A DNA stretch of 30,181 nt, from positions 1-30,181 of the forward strand of contig JBDSJC010000046.1 in assembly GCA_039917655.1 (NCBI GenBank), in the 5' to 3' direction. The notes under the pieces are model-generated. The model saw only the letters and a list, made by a program, of their open reading frames with translations, ran no database searches and was not told the DNA's origin. Below, piece by piece: positions 1 through 7,758 of the stretch; the first letter of the stretch is position 1, and every line of letters starts with the position of its first letter. Position numbers and translations under genes: made by a program. The DNA comes from PNKC01 sp039917655. Lineage in GTDB: Bacteria; Chloroflexota; Dehalococcoidia; Tepidiformales; Tepidiformaceae.

Positions 1-39
1 CAGTGCATCCAGGTGGATGGCGGAATGGTGATGGCGTGA
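1..39 (+). CDS. fabG: 3-oxoacyl-ACP reductase, C-terminal end only (partial)
   Basis: Reading in frame from base 1 gives twelve residues, QCIQVDGGMVMA, then TGA at 37-39. This matches the usual C-terminus of FabG, where a glycine-glutamine and beta strand lead into VDGGMVM. FabG is the NADPH-dependent 3-oxoacyl-ACP reductase of type II fatty-acid synthesis in the cytoplasm. The TGA overlaps the GTG start of the next gene as GTGA (36-39), a typical translational coupling junction. The presence of an acyl carrier protein just downstream supports a fab operon. Only twelve codons are visible, so other short-chain dehydrogenases with a similar tail cannot be fully excluded. Confidence 0.72.
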   Translation, partial: QCIQVDGGMVMA

Positions 40-794
40 GTGGCGCCACGCAGCGCTCGATCAGGCAGTTAGTCCTGGAGGCGCTCTACGAATCGGAGTC
101 TTCTGAGCACGACCCGGCGGTGGTGCTCCAACGTCGCCTGGCGGACGCAACCGAGGAAGATGCGGCGATCGGCGAGGGCAAGGTGCAGCGCCGCGCCGCC
201 CGCATGCTTGACGGCGTACTCCAACGGCGCGACGCCTCCGACGCCTTCATCTCAGCGGCGGCGCCCAAGTACGACCTCGATGCGATGGCAATCGTTGACC
301 GGAACATTCTGAGGCTTGCAATATGGGAACTGCTTTCTGACAACTCGGCGCCGGTGGCGGCAGTCGTCAACGAAGCCGTCGAACTAGCCCACCGCTACGG
401 TGGCGAAAGCTCACCGGCGTTTGTGAATGGAGTGCTGAGGACCGTAAGTCAACGAATCAGCGCTTCCCGCGCCGCCGAAACGGCGGCAACCCAGGAAGAA
501 ACCCAAAACTTAACCATCCAGGAGTCCCTCCCCGTGGCAACAGTCTTTGAACGTGTCCGCGCAATCGTCGTCGAACAGCTTGGTGTCGAAGATGACGAGG
601 TCATCCCCACGGCCTCCTTCGTCGAGGACCTGAACGCCGACTCGCTCGACCTTGTCGAGCTCATCATGTCGCTTGAAGAGGAGTTTTCCGGGGATGCCGG
701 GGAGCTCGAAATCAGCGATGAAGATGCGGAAAAGATCGCGACGGTGCAGGACGCCGTAGACTACTTGAGGGACCACGGGATCGAAGACAAGTAG
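36..794 (+). CDS. nusB: NusB antitermination factor in one frame with acyl carrier protein
   Basis: The open frame encodes 252 residues from GTG 36. I prefer this start because it overlaps the upstream fabG stop as GTGA; an in-frame GTG at 3 lies inside fabG. Residues about 8-140 show the NusB fold, including VDRNILRLAIWELL, VVNEAVELAHRYGG and FVNGVLRTV. NusB binds boxA RNA with NusE/S10 in rRNA antitermination. A polar, low-complexity linker of about 25 residues follows, and then a complete acyl carrier protein with the DSL motif. No stop codon separates the two parts. The acpP part also has its own plausible start at 534 (listed separately), so the cell may make NusB-ACP, free ACP, or both. 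A frameshift hiding a nusB stop is possible, because TAA at 511-513 lies one frame over. Confidence 0.8.
   Translation: MSGATQRSIRQLVLEALYESESSEHDPAVVLQRRLADATEEDAAIGEGKVQRRAARMLDGVLQRRDASDAFISAAAPKYDLDAMAIVDRNILRLAIWELLSDNSAPVAAVVNEAVELAHRYGGESSPAFVNGVLRTVSQRISASRAAETAATQEETQNLTIQESLPVATVFERVRAIVVEQLGVEDDEVIPTASFVEDLNADSLDLVELIMSLEEEFSGDAGELEISDEDAEKIATVQDAVDYLRDHGIEDK
520..524 (+). promoter_or_regulatory. Shine-Dalgarno site for internal acpP start
   Basis: AGGAG lies nine bases before GTG 534, inside the nusB-acpP open frame. It is a good ribosome binding site at a normal distance and is the main argument that acyl carrier protein is initiated independently. Confidence 0.6.
534..794 (+). 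CDS. acpP: Acyl carrier protein, probable independent internal start
   Basis: Starting at GTG 534 gives an 86-residue acidic protein of normal AcpP length. The phosphopantetheine attachment serine in NADSLDLVEL falls at residue 37, the position usual for AcpP counted with its initiator. The helix II region (SLDLVELIMSLEEEF) and the terminal VQDAVDYL segment are well conserved. The protein carries growing acyl chains as thioesters in type II fatty-acid synthesis and would work with the fabG product upstream. The start is chosen for the AGGAG nine bases upstream. The reading frame is nevertheless open from nusB, so a fused product is also possible. Confidence 0.78.
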   Translation: MATVFERVRAIVVEQLGVEDDEVIPTASFVEDLNADSLDLVELIMSLEEEFSGDAGELEISDEDAEKIATVQDAVDYLRDHGIEDK

Positions 795-833
795 GCGTGA
801 TGCCTGACGGCCCGTGGAACGGGGGAGGGTGAA

Positions 834-1274
834 GTGGAATTCCTGGGCGTCGGTTACCAGGAGCTTCTCCTCGTGCTGATCTTGATGCTGGTAGTTGTCG
901 GGCCCGAGCGGCTCCCGGCGATGGCCTATCAGATCGGCAAGGCGGTGCGTACGCTGCAACAGTACGCGCGTGCGGTCCGCGATGAGTTCAGCGACGAGAT
1001 CGGCTACGTCGAAGAACAGTACAAAACGCTTCGCGGCGAGGTGGACGCCACCCGCAGCACGTTGCGCGAAGAGCAGGCAAAGATGAACGCCGAGTTCCGT
1101 GATGCGACCGAGCCGATCAGGCTGGCGGCGCAGGAAGACCCCTTCGCTGGTCTGACCACTGTGGGAGCATCGACACCGACTTTCTCGGCAGTGAGTGGCG
1201 ACACTCCGCCCCCGGCGACCGCCGTAACTAAATCGACGCCGGAGGCTGAAAAAGCGCCTCCGCTGCTGTTTTAG
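834..1274 (+). CDS. tatA: Sec-independent translocase protein TatA/TatB family
   Basis: This 146-residue protein has one N-terminal membrane segment (about 5-21, LLLVLILMLVVV) followed directly by the GPERLP hinge and an amphipathic helix (MAYQIGKAVRTLQQYA). That is the TatA/TatB architecture. The GPERLP hinge and long charged helix (about 45-95) look more TatB-like, while the proline- and threonine-rich tail is poorly conserved. With TatC it would form the twin-arginine translocase exporting folded proteins. The start is GTG 834, with a GGGGGAGG ribosome site at 821-828. It lies six bases upstream of tatC, clearly in one operon. Whether it acts as TatA, TatB or both cannot be decided from this window. 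Confidence 0.87.
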   Translation: MEFLGVGYQELLLVLILMLVVVGPERLPAMAYQIGKAVRTLQQYARAVRDEFSDEIGYVEEQYKTLRGEVDATRSTLREEQAKMNAEFRDATEPIRLAAQEDPFAGLTTVGASTPTFSAVSGDTPPPATAVTKSTPEAEKAPPLLF

Positions 1275-1279
1275 CGGTC

Positions 1280-2080
1280 ATGAGCGCACAGCCAGCCGAC
1301 CCGCCAACCACGTTGCAGAGCATTCCTGGCGGGCACCAGGGCGGCCCCGAGATGACGCTGCTCGAGCACCTCAAGGAGCTTCGCAACCGGGTTATCATCT
1401 GCGCCCTGGCGCTGGTCATCGGGATAGTCATCTGCGTTTTCGCCTGGCAGGTAATTCTTGGCTGGCTACTGGCTCCCGCCCGCGCGGGCCACGCGGAGTT
1501 CAAGCTCTACGTGTTTTCGCCCACAGAGACCATCGGAGTGTTGTTCAAGGTCGGGCTTTACGGCGGGCTGATTCTCGCCTCCCCGGTATGGATCTATGAA
1601 CTCCTGGCGTTCATCGTCCCGGGGCTCACGCCGCGCGAGAAGCGGATGGTCTTCCCTGGCATGGTGGGCGTTGTCTTCTTCCTTCTGCTGGGCATGGCGT
1701 TTGCCTACTGGATTATCCTCCCGGCGTCGCTCGGGTTCCTCCTCGAACTCGGATCCGAGAACTTCCAAACGGCCATCGGCGCGCCGCAGTACATCGGCTT
1801 CGCGACTCGAATCATCTTCTGGGTGGGCGTGGCCTTCGAGTTACCGATGGTGCTCACCCTGGCGGCCCGCCTGGGAGTGGTGCGCGCCGGCCAGCTGCTG
1901 CACTTCTGGCGCTACGCGATCATCGTCATCTTCGTCCTCGCGGCGGTGATTACTCCGACTCCTGACCCGTTCAACCAGACGCTCGTGGCGGGCCCCTTGT
2001 TGTTCCTGTATTTCGTCGGCGTGCTGATGGCGAAACTCGTTCAGAAGCCGAGGGAGCCGGCCACCGTCAGTGCATCGTAA
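1280..2080 (+). CDS. tatC: Sec-independent protein translocase TatC
   Basis: The 266-residue polytopic protein matches TatC in length and order of motifs. MTLLEHLKELRNRV precedes the first membrane helix. FSPTETIGVLFKVG sits in the first periplasmic loop. SPVWIYELLAFIVPGL and TPREKRM come next, then AFELPMV with the conserved glutamate, and ITPTPDPFNQ before the last helices. Six membrane segments can be drawn. TatC is the receptor for twin-arginine signal peptides. It follows the tatA/B gene after five bases, and its end overlaps the next gene by eleven bases. The N-terminal extension of about 25 residues before the LLEHL motif is not unusual. Confidence 0.95.
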   Translation: MSAQPADPPTTLQSIPGGHQGGPEMTLLEHLKELRNRVIICALALVIGIVICVFAWQVILGWLLAPARAGHAEFKLYVFSPTETIGVLFKVGLYGGLILASPVWIYELLAFIVPGLTPREKRMVFPGMVGVVFFLLLGMAFAYWIILPASLGFLLELGSENFQTAIGAPQYIGFATRIIFWVGVAFELPMVLTLAARLGVVRAGQLLHFWRYAIIVIFVLAAVITPTPDPFNQTLVAGPLLFLYFVGVLMAKLVQKPREPATVSAS

Positions 2081-2891
2081 CCACCGGAAGGGTGTTGCCA
2101 CGGCGCTGGTCACTGGCACGGGCGGCGGTCTGCTCAGCGGCGTTCTCGGCGGCGGCGGCGGCGCCGTGATGATCCCGCTGATGACAGGCGTGATGAAGAT
2201 GCGCCAGCACGTAGCGCACGGCACTTCGCTCGTGATCATCACCTTTGCGGCGCTGGGCGGCGCGATCACCTATTCGCTGCAGGACCACGTGGACTTCCAA
2301 CTCGTGGCCATTCTCATCGCGGGTTCGGCCGTCGGTGCGTACGTCGGCGCTCGGGCAAGCACGTTGTTGCCGGGGCTGCGGCTACGGCAAGTGCTTGGCC
2401 TGTTCCTCATCGTCGTAGCGCTGAGGCTGCTGGTAATCCGGAGTGTGGAGCCCCTTTTCAGCGTGACAGGTGGCCCGGAAGCGTTGATCGGCGGGGTGAT
2501 CGGGCTCGTTGGCGGGCTGGCGTCCGGCGCCCTGGGCGTGGGTGGCGGGTCGATTTTCGTACCTGCCCTCGTATTGCTGTTGGGCGTGGGTCAGCACGAG
2601 GCCCAGGGCATCTCCATCTGGGTAATCGTCGTTTCCTCGGCGATCGGAGCAGTTGTGCACTACCGCCAGGGGACCGTGGACATGGCGGCGGCGAGGTGGA
2701 TCGTGCCCGCGGCGGTGCCGGCGGGCGTCGTTGGTTCGCTGGTAGCGACCTTGCTCAATGCACGGCAGTTGCAGCTGCTGTTCGCGGTCATCCTGGTTTG
2801 CCTCGGGCTTCAGATGCTGCTCACTGCTACCCGCCGACTGCGCCAGGACAACAAACAGGCGATACTGGCGACGGAGATTGAACCGGCATGA
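2070..2891 (+). CDS. TauE/SafE family membrane permease (first copy)
   Basis: This 273-residue protein has the two-half repeat of the TauE/SafE family. Each half begins with a glycine-rich helix, GGGLLSGVLGGGGGAVMIP near residue 20 and GGLASGALGVGGGSIFVP near residue 155. About seven to eight membrane segments are predicted from hydrophobicity. The family exports or imports sulfur-containing anions such as sulfite, sulfonates or sulfoacetate; the substrate here cannot be told. The start is GTG 2070, overlapping the tatC end by eleven bases. Its stop overlaps the next start as ATGA (2888-2891). Its place in the tat cluster implies co-transcription and does not prove a functional link. Confidence 0.88.
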   Translation: MHRNHRKGVATALVTGTGGGLLSGVLGGGGGAVMIPLMTGVMKMRQHVAHGTSLVIITFAALGGAITYSLQDHVDFQLVAILIAGSAVGAYVGARASTLLPGLRLRQVLGLFLIVVALRLLVIRSVEPLFSVTGGPEALIGGVIGLVGGLASGALGVGGGSIFVPALVLLLGVGQHEAQGISIWVIVVSSAIGAVVHYRQGTVDMAAARWIVPAAVPAGVVGSLVATLLNARQLQLLFAVILVCLGLQMLLTATRRLRQDNKQAILATEIEPA

Positions 2892-3577
2892 CCACCCAGA
2901 CGAGCGCCGCCGAAGACCTGTACAGCCGCGTCCGGACCTGTGTGCGTTGCCCGCTTGCAGAGACGCGTACGAACGCTGTCCCAGGCGAAGGTCCGTTGAC
3001 CGCTGAAGTGCTGTTTATCGGCGAAGCGCCGGGGATGAACGAGGACAAGCAAGGCCGGCCGTTCGTCGGCCAGGCCGGCACCTTTCTGGAGGAGCTGCTC
3101 GCAGCGGCCGGCCTACAGCGTCAAGAGGTCTACATCTGCAATGTATTGAAGTGCCGGCCGCCTGCCAACCGTGACCCCGCTCCAGGCGAGATCGCGGCTT
3201 GCCGCGACTACCTGGACGAGCAGGTTGCCCTTGTCGATCCCCTGGTAATCGTGACGCTCGGGCGATTCTCGATGGCGAAATGGTTTCCCGGGCAGACGAT
3301 TTCGCGGATTCACGGTACGGTGAAAGAAGACGGTGGCCGGTTCGTGATCCCAATGTTCCACCCGGCGGCTGCGCTCCACCAGCAGAACCTTCGCCCCACC
3401 ATCCTCAACGACTTTCGCACCGTTCCGGCGGTGCTCGAGCGGGCGCGCCGATTGCGCGCGCGCGAAGCACACCCAACCACGAGCCGCGCCGGCTCGCCCG
3501 AGCGGACCGAAACTCAGTTCGCGACGAACGGTCCCGGCGCAGCTTCGACCATTGAACAGAAACGTCTTTTCGACTGA
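2888..3577 (+). CDS. Uracil-DNA glycosylase, family 4 (iron-sulfur)
   Basis: The 229-residue protein carries the family 4 UDG signature. Motif A is GEAPGMNED (residues 45-53), followed by GRPFVGQAG, and the late catalytic motif is HPAA. Cysteines 18, 21, 89 and 105 have the C-x2-C, long gap, C-x15-C spacing of the [4Fe-4S] ligands in this family. The enzyme removes uracil from DNA as the first step of base excision repair. The C-terminal 45 residues after RARRLRA are low-complexity and probably disordered. ATG 2888 overlaps the preceding stop by four bases. RNase J begins nine bases after its stop, so it belongs to the same transcript. Confidence 0.93.
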   Translation: MTTQTSAAEDLYSRVRTCVRCPLAETRTNAVPGEGPLTAEVLFIGEAPGMNEDKQGRPFVGQAGTFLEELLAAAGLQRQEVYICNVLKCRPPANRDPAPGEIAACRDYLDEQVALVDPLVIVTLGRFSMAKWFPGQTISRIHGTVKEDGGRFVIPMFHPAAALHQQNLRPTILNDFRTVPAVLERARRLRAREAHPTTSRAGSPERTETQFATNGPGAASTIEQKRLFD

Positions 3578-3585
3578 AGGAACCG

Positions 3586-5241
3586 ATGTCAGAAACAAAT
3601 CTACGAGTCATTCCCCTTGGCGGCCTGGGAGAGATCGGCCGCAACATGATGCTCATCGAATACGGAGACGACATAATCGTTGTCGATGTGGGTCTGATGT
3701 TCCCGGAAGAGGAGATGCTGGGGGTAGACCTGGTCATCCCCGACTTCACCTACCTGCGTGAGCACAAGGAGAAGCTGCGGGCCGTTTTTCTGACTCACGG
3801 GCACGAGGACCATGTCGGCGCCCTGCCCTACTTTATGCGCGAATTCAACGCGCCGATCTACTCGGCCAGGCTGACCGATGGGCTGATCCGAGTGAAGCTG
3901 AACGAGCACCGGCTGCTCAAAAATGCCGAGACGCACGTCGTGCCGACAGGCGAGATCACGAAGGCCGGCGTTTTCGAAGTCGAGTTCTTCTCGGTGGCCC
4001 ACAGCATTCCGGACGCTTGCGGGTTGATTATCCGCACGCCGCTCGGGCTGCTGGTGCACACCGGCGACTTCAAGCTGGACCACACGCCGGTGATGGACCA
4101 GCACACGGACCTCATCCGCCTCGCGCAGGTCGGAGCCGAAGGCTGCCTCTTGCTGATGGCAGACTCCACCTACGCCGAAGTGGACGGCTACACACCGAGC
4201 GAGCAACTGGTGGGCGAAGCATTGCGGACGATCTTCGTCAACGCAGAAGCGCGCGTGATTGTCGCCACCTTCGCGTCGCTGATTTCCCGCGTGCAACTGG
4301 TGGCGGACGCCGCCGTGTTCACGGGACGCAAGGTGTTCGTCACCGGCCGCTCGATGGTCGATAACGTGGCGATGGCCCGGCAGATGGGTTACATCAACGC
4401 GCCGGACGGGGTGTTCATCGGCGTCGAAGAGATGCGGAATACACCGCCTTCAAAGTTGGCGATCGTCACCACCGGCAGCCAGGGCGAACCGACGAGTGCG
4501 TTGACGCGGATGGCGAACGGCGACCACCGGCACATCACCATCAACAAGGGCGACACAGTCGTGTTGTCATCCAGCCCTGTACCTGGGAACGAGCAGGCAG
4601 TCTATCGCAACGTGGACAACCTCTTCCGGCTGGGCGCGGATGTGCTCTACAACCGCGTCGCGAACGTGCACGTTCGGGGTCACGCGAGCCGCGAAGAGCT
4701 GAAAATCCTCCAGGCCGTCTGCCAGCCGGAGTACTTCATGCCCGTCCACGGTGAGTACCGCCATCTGGTGGTGCACGCGCGGTTGGCCGAATCCGTTGGC
4801 GTGCCGAAGGGCAACGCCTTCGTGCTGACGGACGGCGACGTGTTGGAGATCGACGACCAGTCGGCCTGGCTCGCGGACCGGGTGCCTGCCAGCTACGTGT
4901 ATGTCGATGGGCTCGGCATTGGCGACGTTGACCAACACATTCTTCGCGACCGTGCGCACCTTTCGACAGATGGCGTGGTGGTAGTGATGGTGCAGGTGGA
5001 CAAGCAGACCGGTGCGCTGGAACGGCCCCCGGAGATCCTGGCCCGCGGATTTATCGACGCTGGGGACGGCGACGAGCTCCTTGAGCGGGCCAAGAAAGTG
5101 GCGGCGGACTCCCTCAAGGGTGACAAGCACTACGCGGAATTTGGGGACATCAATAGTCGTATTCGCGACGCAGTAAGCAAGTTCCTCTATGATGAGACCC
5201 GCAGGCGGCCCATGGTGTTGACGGTGACTGTCGAGGTCTAA
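3586..5241 (+). CDS. rnj: Ribonuclease J
   Basis: This 551-residue metallo-beta-lactamase/beta-CASP protein begins with IPLGGLGEIGRNM, typical of RNase J. The metal-binding motif THGHEDH gives H71, H73, D75 and H76. HTGDFKLD and ADSTYAE are the next ligand motifs. The beta-CASP region has TGRSM and the later VRGHAS and PVHGEYRH histidine motifs. RNase J is a 5'-3' exoribonuclease and endonuclease for mRNA decay and rRNA maturation in the cytoplasm. The start ATG 3586 follows an AAGGA site at 3577-3581. An RNase J gene directly before ftsK is a common arrangement in Gram-positive-type genomes. Length and motifs are complete. Confidence 0.97.
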   Translation: MSETNLRVIPLGGLGEIGRNMMLIEYGDDIIVVDVGLMFPEEEMLGVDLVIPDFTYLREHKEKLRAVFLTHGHEDHVGALPYFMREFNAPIYSARLTDGLIRVKLNEHRLLKNAETHVVPTGEITKAGVFEVEFFSVAHSIPDACGLIIRTPLGLLVHTGDFKLDHTPVMDQHTDLIRLAQVGAEGCLLLMADSTYAEVDGYTPSEQLVGEALRTIFVNAEARVIVATFASLISRVQLVADAAVFTGRKVFVTGRSMVDNVAMARQMGYINAPDGVFIGVEEMRNTPPSKLAIVTTGSQGEPTSALTRMANGDHRHITINKGDTVVLSSSPVPGNEQAVYRNVDNLFRLGADVLYNRVANVHVRGHASREELKILQAVCQPEYFMPVHGEYRHLVVHARLAESVGVPKGNAFVLTDGDVLEIDDQSAWLADRVPASYVYVDGLGIGDVDQHILRDRAHLSTDGVVVVMVQVDKQTGALERPPEILARGFIDAGDGDELLERAKKVAADSLKGDKHYAEFGDINSRIRDAVSKFLYDETRRRPMVLTVTVEV

Positions 5242-5310
5242 TCAGCAACAAACCGCCGTGCCCGGCTGTCGCTCGCGGGGGCGCTTCACGGGTGAGAAGG
5301 AGTGGCTGCC

Positions 5311-7758
5311 ATGACGGCACGCACGCGCGCGAGGCCCCGCGGTACTCGCGCACCCCGAACGAATCGTAAAAAGCGCAGCCGCTTCTCGGCCGCGCCTCTT
5401 AAGCGTCCTGAGTTGCTAGCGGTCATGGCCGGCGCCGTGCTGCTGGCCGCCTCGCTCTTCCTCTTCGATGTCCCGGCGGTTGCCGCGGATCTCCGTGATG
5501 CGCTCTTGCGAAGCCTGGGGCTGGGAGTGGCGATCCTGGTGGGTTGGGTTTCGTTCGCAGTCTTCGCCTTCGTCCAAAAGAGCCAAAACCAGCCAAAGAG
5601 GCTTGCAAGGCGTGCCGCGGGGTTCCTTGCGCTCGGGCTCTTCGTTTGGGGTTCGCTAGGGTTCAATCGAGCCCAATGGACGCTCGGAGCGGTGGACTTC
5701 CATCGGTCAACGCTCGGCGGAGAGGTTGGCAACGCGCTCATCTCCGGGTTCCTCGGCAAACTGGCCTGGCTGAGCCTGCTGATCGTGGCGATGGCGCTGC
5801 TTGCGCCGGGACCGACTCGTTGGCTGGCTCGGAACGCGCCGCAGTGGGTTCAGCTTTCGTGGGAACGGCGGTACTGGCACCGCGCGGCCTCGGGTTTTGG
5901 CAGGTTCGTTGCCTTCGCGTTTCGCAGGCCTGTGCAAGCGGAAAGCTCGGAGATCGTGATCGGTTCCGGCGGTTTCGAGCGGATCGAGCCTATGGGGCGG
6001 CTGGCGCTCGAAGATGGGCCCGTGGTCTACCGGCCGTCGATTGACCCAGGGTCGCCGAGTTCCCCGGTCGGCGCCGGCGCCGCGGCGCACTTTGGCGCGG
6101 GGACTATCGAAGCACCGGTCGAGGCGGTAGGGGAGATGCCCGCCAAGGCGCTTGAGGAGGCGGACGCTGCCGAGTTCGATGAGCCGCGGCAGTTGGGCCT
6201 CGAGTTGGAGCAGAAGAGCGGATGGCAGTTGCCGGCGATCGAAATGCTCAACGCACCGATCCCCAGCGCCAGCCGCAAGCACGACAACGCCGCCCGCGCG
6301 CAGATGATCGTGGACACGCTTGCGAGCTTCGGTGTGGACGCAAGCGTTGTGGAGATTAACGAAGGTCCGACGGTCACCCAGTTCGGCGTCGAACCGGGCT
6401 GGGAAGTGCGCTACAAAGATCTCCAGATCAAGGACGAAAACGGGCGCACGATCATCGGCGGCGACAACCGGCCCACGACTGAGCGCGTGGAGACCTCCCG
6501 GACGCGCGTGCGGGTGAACAGGATCACGGCGCTCCAGAACGACCTCGCGCTTGCGTTGGCGGCGCCCAGCCTGCGAATCGAAGCGCCGGTGCCCGGGCGG
6601 GCCATCGTCGGCATCGAAGTCCCGAACGATAGCGCCACCGTGGTCACGATGCGCACGGTGATGGAGACCAAGGAGTTCCAGGACCTGGCTTCGAAGACGA
6701 AACTCGCGCTCGCCCTGGGCAAGGGCGTCTCGGGTGTCCCAGTGGTCGCAGACCTGGCCAAGATGCCCCACCTGTTGATTGCCGGAGCCACGGGCAGCGG
6801 CAAGAGCGTGTGCATGAACGCCGTGATCGCCGGCCTCATGATGAACGCCACGCCTGACCAGGTGCGCTTCGTGATGGTTGACCCCAAGCGTGTGGAGCTA
6901 ACGGCCTACACCGGCATCCCGCACCTTGCTTTCAGCGAAGTGATCGTGGACATGGACAAGGTGGTTGGGACGCTGCAAGCCGTGGTCGGCGAGATGGACG
7001 GTCGCTACAAGAAGTTCGCGAGCCTCGGAGTGCGGAATATCGATTCGTACAACCGCCACCCGCGGATCCTCAAGAAGCTGCCCTACTGGGTGATCATCAT
7101 CGACGAACTCGCGGACCTGATGATGGCCGCTCCGTTCGAAGTGGAGAAGCTGCTCTGCCGGCTGGCGCAGCTCGCGCGGGCCACGGGAATCCACCTGGTG
7201 GTCGCCACGCAGCGCCCCTCGGTGGATGTCGTCACGGGCCTGATTAAGGCCAACTTCCCGACCCGCATCGCCTTTGCCGTCACCTCGCAAATCGATTCCC
7301 GCACGATCCTGGATATGGGCGGCGCCGAGAAACTGTTGGGCCGCGGCGACATGCTCTTCATGCCGACCGACGTTGCGAAGCCGATCCGCATCCAGGGAGT
7401 CTACGTCTCCGACCCGGAGGTCGAGCGGCTGGTCGAATTCTGGAAGGACGACCGCTTCCGGGCGCTTGCCCCGGAATCCGCCGACGCACTGCTGGAACAG
7501 GCATTAATCGAACAGCACGGGGGCGAAACAGACATCGACCTTGACTCCGAAGACCCGATTGTGGAGCGCGCGCGGGCACTGACGGCGCAGCATCAGCGGG
7601 TTTCACCGTCGTTGTTTCAGCGCCGCTTGCGGATCGGCTACCTCAAGGCAGCAAAGCTGATCGAACTGCTCGAGGAAGAGGGCATGATCGGTCCTCGCGA
7701 AGAGGGTGAATCGCGCCGCGTGTTGGAGCGCGCAACGGATGATGAGCTCCCTTGGTAA
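5311..7758 (+). CDS. ftsK: DNA translocase FtsK/SpoIIIE
   Basis: The protein has 815 residues from ATG 5311. I chose this start because GAGAAGGAG (5294-5302) lies eight bases upstream; GTG 5302 would overlap that ribosome site. Four hydrophobic segments lie within about residues 30-170, followed by an acidic, alanine- and glycine-rich linker. The motor domain has Walker A GATGSGKS at 492-499 and Walker B VIIIDELADL with D598 and E599. RPSVDVVTGLIKANFP is the usual late motor motif. A winged-helix gamma domain (SPSLFQRRLRIGYLKAAKL) ends the protein and would read KOPS/SRS-like DNA signals. It pumps chromosomal DNA at the division septum. Confidence 0.96.
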   Translation: MTARTRARPRGTRAPRTNRKKRSRFSAAPLKRPELLAVMAGAVLLAASLFLFDVPAVAADLRDALLRSLGLGVAILVGWVSFAVFAFVQKSQNQPKRLARRAAGFLALGLFVWGSLGFNRAQWTLGAVDFHRSTLGGEVGNALISGFLGKLAWLSLLIVAMALLAPGPTRWLARNAPQWVQLSWERRYWHRAASGFGRFVAFAFRRPVQAESSEIVIGSGGFERIEPMGRLALEDGPVVYRPSIDPGSPSSPVGAGAAAHFGAGTIEAPVEAVGEMPAKALEEADAAEFDEPRQLGLELEQKSGWQLPAIEMLNAPIPSASRKHDNAARAQMIVDTLASFGVDASVVEINEGPTVTQFGVEPGWEVRYKDLQIKDENGRTIIGGDNRPTTERVETSRTRVRVNRITALQNDLALALAAPSLRIEAPVPGRAIVGIEVPNDSATVVTMRTVMETKEFQDLASKTKLALALGKGVSGVPVVADLAKMPHLLIAGATGSGKSVCMNAVIAGLMMNATPDQVRFVMVDPKRVELTAYTGIPHLAFSEVIVDMDKVVGTLQAVVGEMDGRYKKFASLGVRNIDSYNRHPRILKKLPYWVIIIDELADLMMAAPFEVEKLLCRLAQLARATGIHLVVATQRPSVDVVTGLIKANFPTRIAFAVTSQIDSRTILDMGGAEKLLGRGDMLFMPTDVAKPIRIQGVYVSDPEVERLVEFWKDDRFRALAPESADALLEQALIEQHGGETDIDLDSEDPIVERARALTAQHQRVSPSLFQRRLRIGYLKAAKLIELLEEEGMIGPREEGESRRVLERATDDELPW

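Noticed and set aside
5707..6771. Open frame of 354 codons opposite ftsK
   Set aside because: Shadow of the FtsK linker and motor coding sequence, with biased arginine and histidine content.
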